A stretch of 16,373 nt of DNA from Burkholderiales bacterium (GTDB lineage Bacteria > Pseudomonadota > Gammaproteobacteria > Burkholderiales > Burkholderiaceae), in NCBI GenBank assembly GCA_903643055.1, contig CAHJWV010000199.1, positions 1 through 16,373 of the forward strand. The letters are read 5' to 3'. The position numbers and the translations under genes were made by a program. The notes beneath the pieces were generated by a model that was not told the origin of the DNA, made no database searches, and saw nothing but the letters and a program-made list of their open reading frames with translations. Shown here one piece after another: positions 14,863-16,373 of the stretch. Positions within the stretch are counted from its first letter, which is position 1, and each line of letters starts with the position of its first letter.

Positions 14863-15807
14863 ATGAGAAATCAGCTCCTGATCGCTGCAATTGCAGCCAG
14901 CATATGTCTTTTACTTTGGCAAGCATATGACAGAAAATCTGCAGTTGCCGCGAACGGGGGCTTATCTATTGCACAAATGTCAGCCAAGCGGGCTACGCGT
15001 GACGACCTAATAACTCCATCGCCATCTCATGCCGAGCCAAGGATTGTGAATCAATCCTTAACCGTTCCAAAATATAATGCACCCGCATCTGAGCTCAAAC
15101 AAGCAATGACTAGTTTTGAGCATTCGAAGGATGTTTATCTTTTCTACAAGACTGCCTCCTCGTCATCCGTGCCGGGTGAGGTCGCTCAAGCCGCCTATGC
15201 AGCGGCGGAGTGCCACGGAATTCAAAAGCGAACTACAGATTTGGGAACGATTGCGGGTAGCACAATGACAGAGGCAGGAGGCGCGATTAGCCAAGAGCGA
15301 CGCAATGCAATCTCTGAAGTAATTCGCCGCTGCGAAGGGTTTGGTCGCCTTTCGGTTGCACAGAGAAAAGAAGCTATTAGAAGTGCCGAAGCACGTGCAC
15401 AAGAACTTGGAGCGTTAGAATTAAAATACAAAGAAATGGATTTCACAAAGCTGACAAAAGAAGATTTCAACTCGCTGCTCCAGTCAGCTTCCGGGGCAAG
15501 TTTTGAAATTACACTACTGTCTCTTTCTACCGTGCTACGGTCAAATCTTGTCTCGCTCCCAAAAGGGAATGATATTGCAGATACAGCCGCATTTCTGGCC
15601 ATTTGTGATTTATCAAAATCGTGTGAGAAAGATAGTTTAAGGACCCTTATGGGATGTGCGTTAGGAGGAACATGCGACCAGTCTTTAGGAGGCAGTTGGG
15701 AGCAAGATTTCTCTGCTGAAGAGCGATCAAAAATCGAAGATATCCGTGGGAAGGTCGTTGACCAAGTTAAGCACCGCATTCCCGTAAGCATTGGATTTTC
15801 GAATTAA
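14863..15807 (+). CDS. Hypothetical exported Cys-containing protein, coupled to the gene before it
   Basis: A 314-residue protein with a hydrophobic N-terminal segment (residues 4-19, a signal peptide or anchor) and six Cys outside it at about 117, 157, 248, 254, 265 and 271. These could form disulfides in the periplasm. The body is mostly helical and polar, with no catalytic motif I recognise. TAA 14860-14862 of the previous gene is directly followed by this ATG and no ribosome site is visible, so translation probably depends on re-initiation. The two proteins therefore likely act together. Codon use is AT-rich. A stem GGATT/AATCC (15793-15810) overlaps the stop but lacks a U-tract. Confidence 0.7.
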   Translation: MRNQLLIAAIAASICLLLWQAYDRKSAVAANGGLSIAQMSAKRATRDDLITPSPSHAEPRIVNQSLTVPKYNAPASELKQAMTSFEHSKDVYLFYKTASSSSVPGEVAQAAYAAAECHGIQKRTTDLGTIAGSTMTEAGGAISQERRNAISEVIRRCEGFGRLSVAQRKEAIRSAEARAQELGALELKYKEMDFTKLTKEDFNSLLQSASGASFEITLLSLSTVLRSNLVSLPKGNDIADTAAFLAICDLSKSCEKDSLRTLMGCALGGTCDQSLGGSWEQDFSAEERSKIEDIRGKVVDQVKHRIPVSIGFSN

Positions 15808-16033
15808 TCCAGCTTAACTCCGTTGCGTATTGATATTGATTCATGCCATGCCAAGCGATTTTGCGCACCGCATCGTATTTCGATTGATGCTCCAACTTGT
15901 ATCCTTGGGTCGCCGAGGACTATTGCCGATCATACCTAGTAACTTAAACTGTTGCGCAACTTAATTAAAATAGATCCTGTTTAGGGACAAACTTCAGTCG
16001 CACGAATGACATGAGCGGGTGCAGGAGGTTAAA
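15808..16033. other. Gap between the AT-rich genes and the insertion sequence
   Basis: There is no open frame of note. It contains the palindrome GTTGCGCAAC (15951-15960) followed by TTAATTAA (15961-15968), the right member of the inverted motif pair. The last bases before 16034 flank the presumed end of the insertion sequence. Confidence 0.5.
15951..15968 (-). repeat. Right flanking motif, inverse of 14195-14209
   Basis: GTTGCGCAAC-TTAATTAA; read on the minus strand it is TTAATTAA-GT-TGCGCA, matching the left copy apart from a one-base difference in the spacer. It lies about 65 bp before the IS481-type end at 16034. Confidence 0.4.
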
Positions 16034-16373
16034 TGTCAAGACCCGGGAGATCATGAACCTGAATCCCGGAACAGCTGGGGAGCAAGTTCATGCCATTGTT
16101 TGAGAGCTTGAATGGGGGAGTGGTGATCCGAGGCGCGCTGAGGGATGCGGTGGTTGTAGGTTTGGACGTAGGCCAGCAGCGTTGTTTCCAATTCGGCCGC
16201 ACTGCCGAATCGAGTTTGAGCGATGACTTCGCCCACACGCGCATTGAAGCGCTCGACCATGCCGTTGGTCTGCGGATGGCGCGGTGGGCACAGCCGATGC
16301 TCGATGCCCAGCGCTTTGCAATGCACATCGAAGTGATGCCGCCCGCTGGGCACCCGGGCCTTGCAGGTGAAGC
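16034..16373 (-). mobile_element. IS481-family insertion sequence, partial
   Basis: The transposase 3' end runs off the window edge. The outer end is placed at 16034, where TGTCAAGACCCGGG begins 17 bp beyond the transposase stop. IS481-family ends usually begin TGT, so this fits a terminal inverted repeat, but the other end is outside the window and cannot be compared. Confidence 0.6.
16051..16373 (-). CDS. IS481-family transposase, C-terminal part
   Basis: The frame is open from the window edge to TGA at 16051-16053, giving 107 C-terminal residues of a DDE integrase-core transposase. The motif HPQTNGMVERFNARVGEV carries the family's invariant Glu of the catalytic triad, and it continues with LLAYVQTYNHRIPQ and SPIQALKQWHELAPQLF, the normal IS481 C-terminus. 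The two Asp residues of the triad lie outside the window. The C-terminus looks intact, so the copy may be functional. A GTG at 16351-16353 is an internal codon, not a start. The element probably helped rearrange this end of the locus. Confidence 0.9.
   Translation of the reverse strand, partial: FTCKARVPSGRHHFDVHCKALGIEHRLCPPRHPQTNGMVERFNARVGEVIAQTRFGSAAELETTLLAYVQTYNHRIPQRASDHHSPIQALKQWHELAPQLFRDSGS

Noticed and set aside
14060..15970. Integron gene cassette with an attC site
   Set aside because: I looked for GTTRRRY / RYYYAAC core pairs at both ends of the AT-rich segment and found none.

Overview
The window looks like chromosome of a GC-rich betaproteobacterium, probably Burkholderiales. 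The evidence is strong G/C third-position bias, AGGAG-type ribosome sites and the gene families present; no rRNA or tRNA is available for a firmer placement. Most of it is one organosulfur-assimilation locus. The right end is an AT-rich foreign segment next to an insertion sequence.

Layout. Positions 1-150 hold the 3' end of an unidentified gene. A DJ-1/PfpI-family gene (328-888, minus) and a glycine-zipper envelope protein (1083-1640, minus) follow. Next come two overlapping minus-strand genes: a sigma-54 activator without a sensor domain (SfnR type, 1832-2962) and an acyl-CoA-dehydrogenase-fold flavin monooxygenase (SfnC/DszC-like, 2959-4191). A regulatory region of about 700 bp (4192-4904) separates them from a divergent plus-strand operon. 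It contains a good -24/-12 promoter (4837-4852), dyads and a 12-bp direct repeat. The operon encodes an FMN reductase (SfnE/MsuE type), dimethyl-sulfone monooxygenase SfnG, a LivG-type ATPase, LivH- and LivM-type permeases, a periplasmic binding protein, an SfnB-family oxidoreductase and a LivF-type ATPase.

How the genes work together (family knowledge plus inference). The reductase supplies FMNH2. SfnG cleaves dimethyl sulfone to methanesulfinate and formaldehyde. The two acyl-CoA-dehydrogenase-like enzymes are candidates for further oxidation of sulfinate or related organosulfur compounds. A complete branched-chain-amino-acid-type (HAAT) ABC transporter, interleaved with the enzymes, would import the sulfur source, and SfnR would switch the operon on from the -24/-12 promoter. 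No SsuD/MsuD alkanesulfonate monooxygenase lies in the window, so release of sulfite must be encoded elsewhere. The four soluble or exported plus-strand products contain no cysteine, and only one methionine besides their start codons. This is a clear sulfur-sparing signature that fits expression under sulfur starvation.

Right end. After the operon comes a 172-aa remnant resembling the N-terminus of a large DUF2339 membrane protein (13626-14144). Composition then drops to AT-rich for about 1.7 kb carrying two unknown exported proteins joined by a TAA|ATG junction. Matching TTAATTAA / TGCGCA motifs flank this segment in inverted order. The window ends inside an IS481-family transposase (16051-16373, minus).
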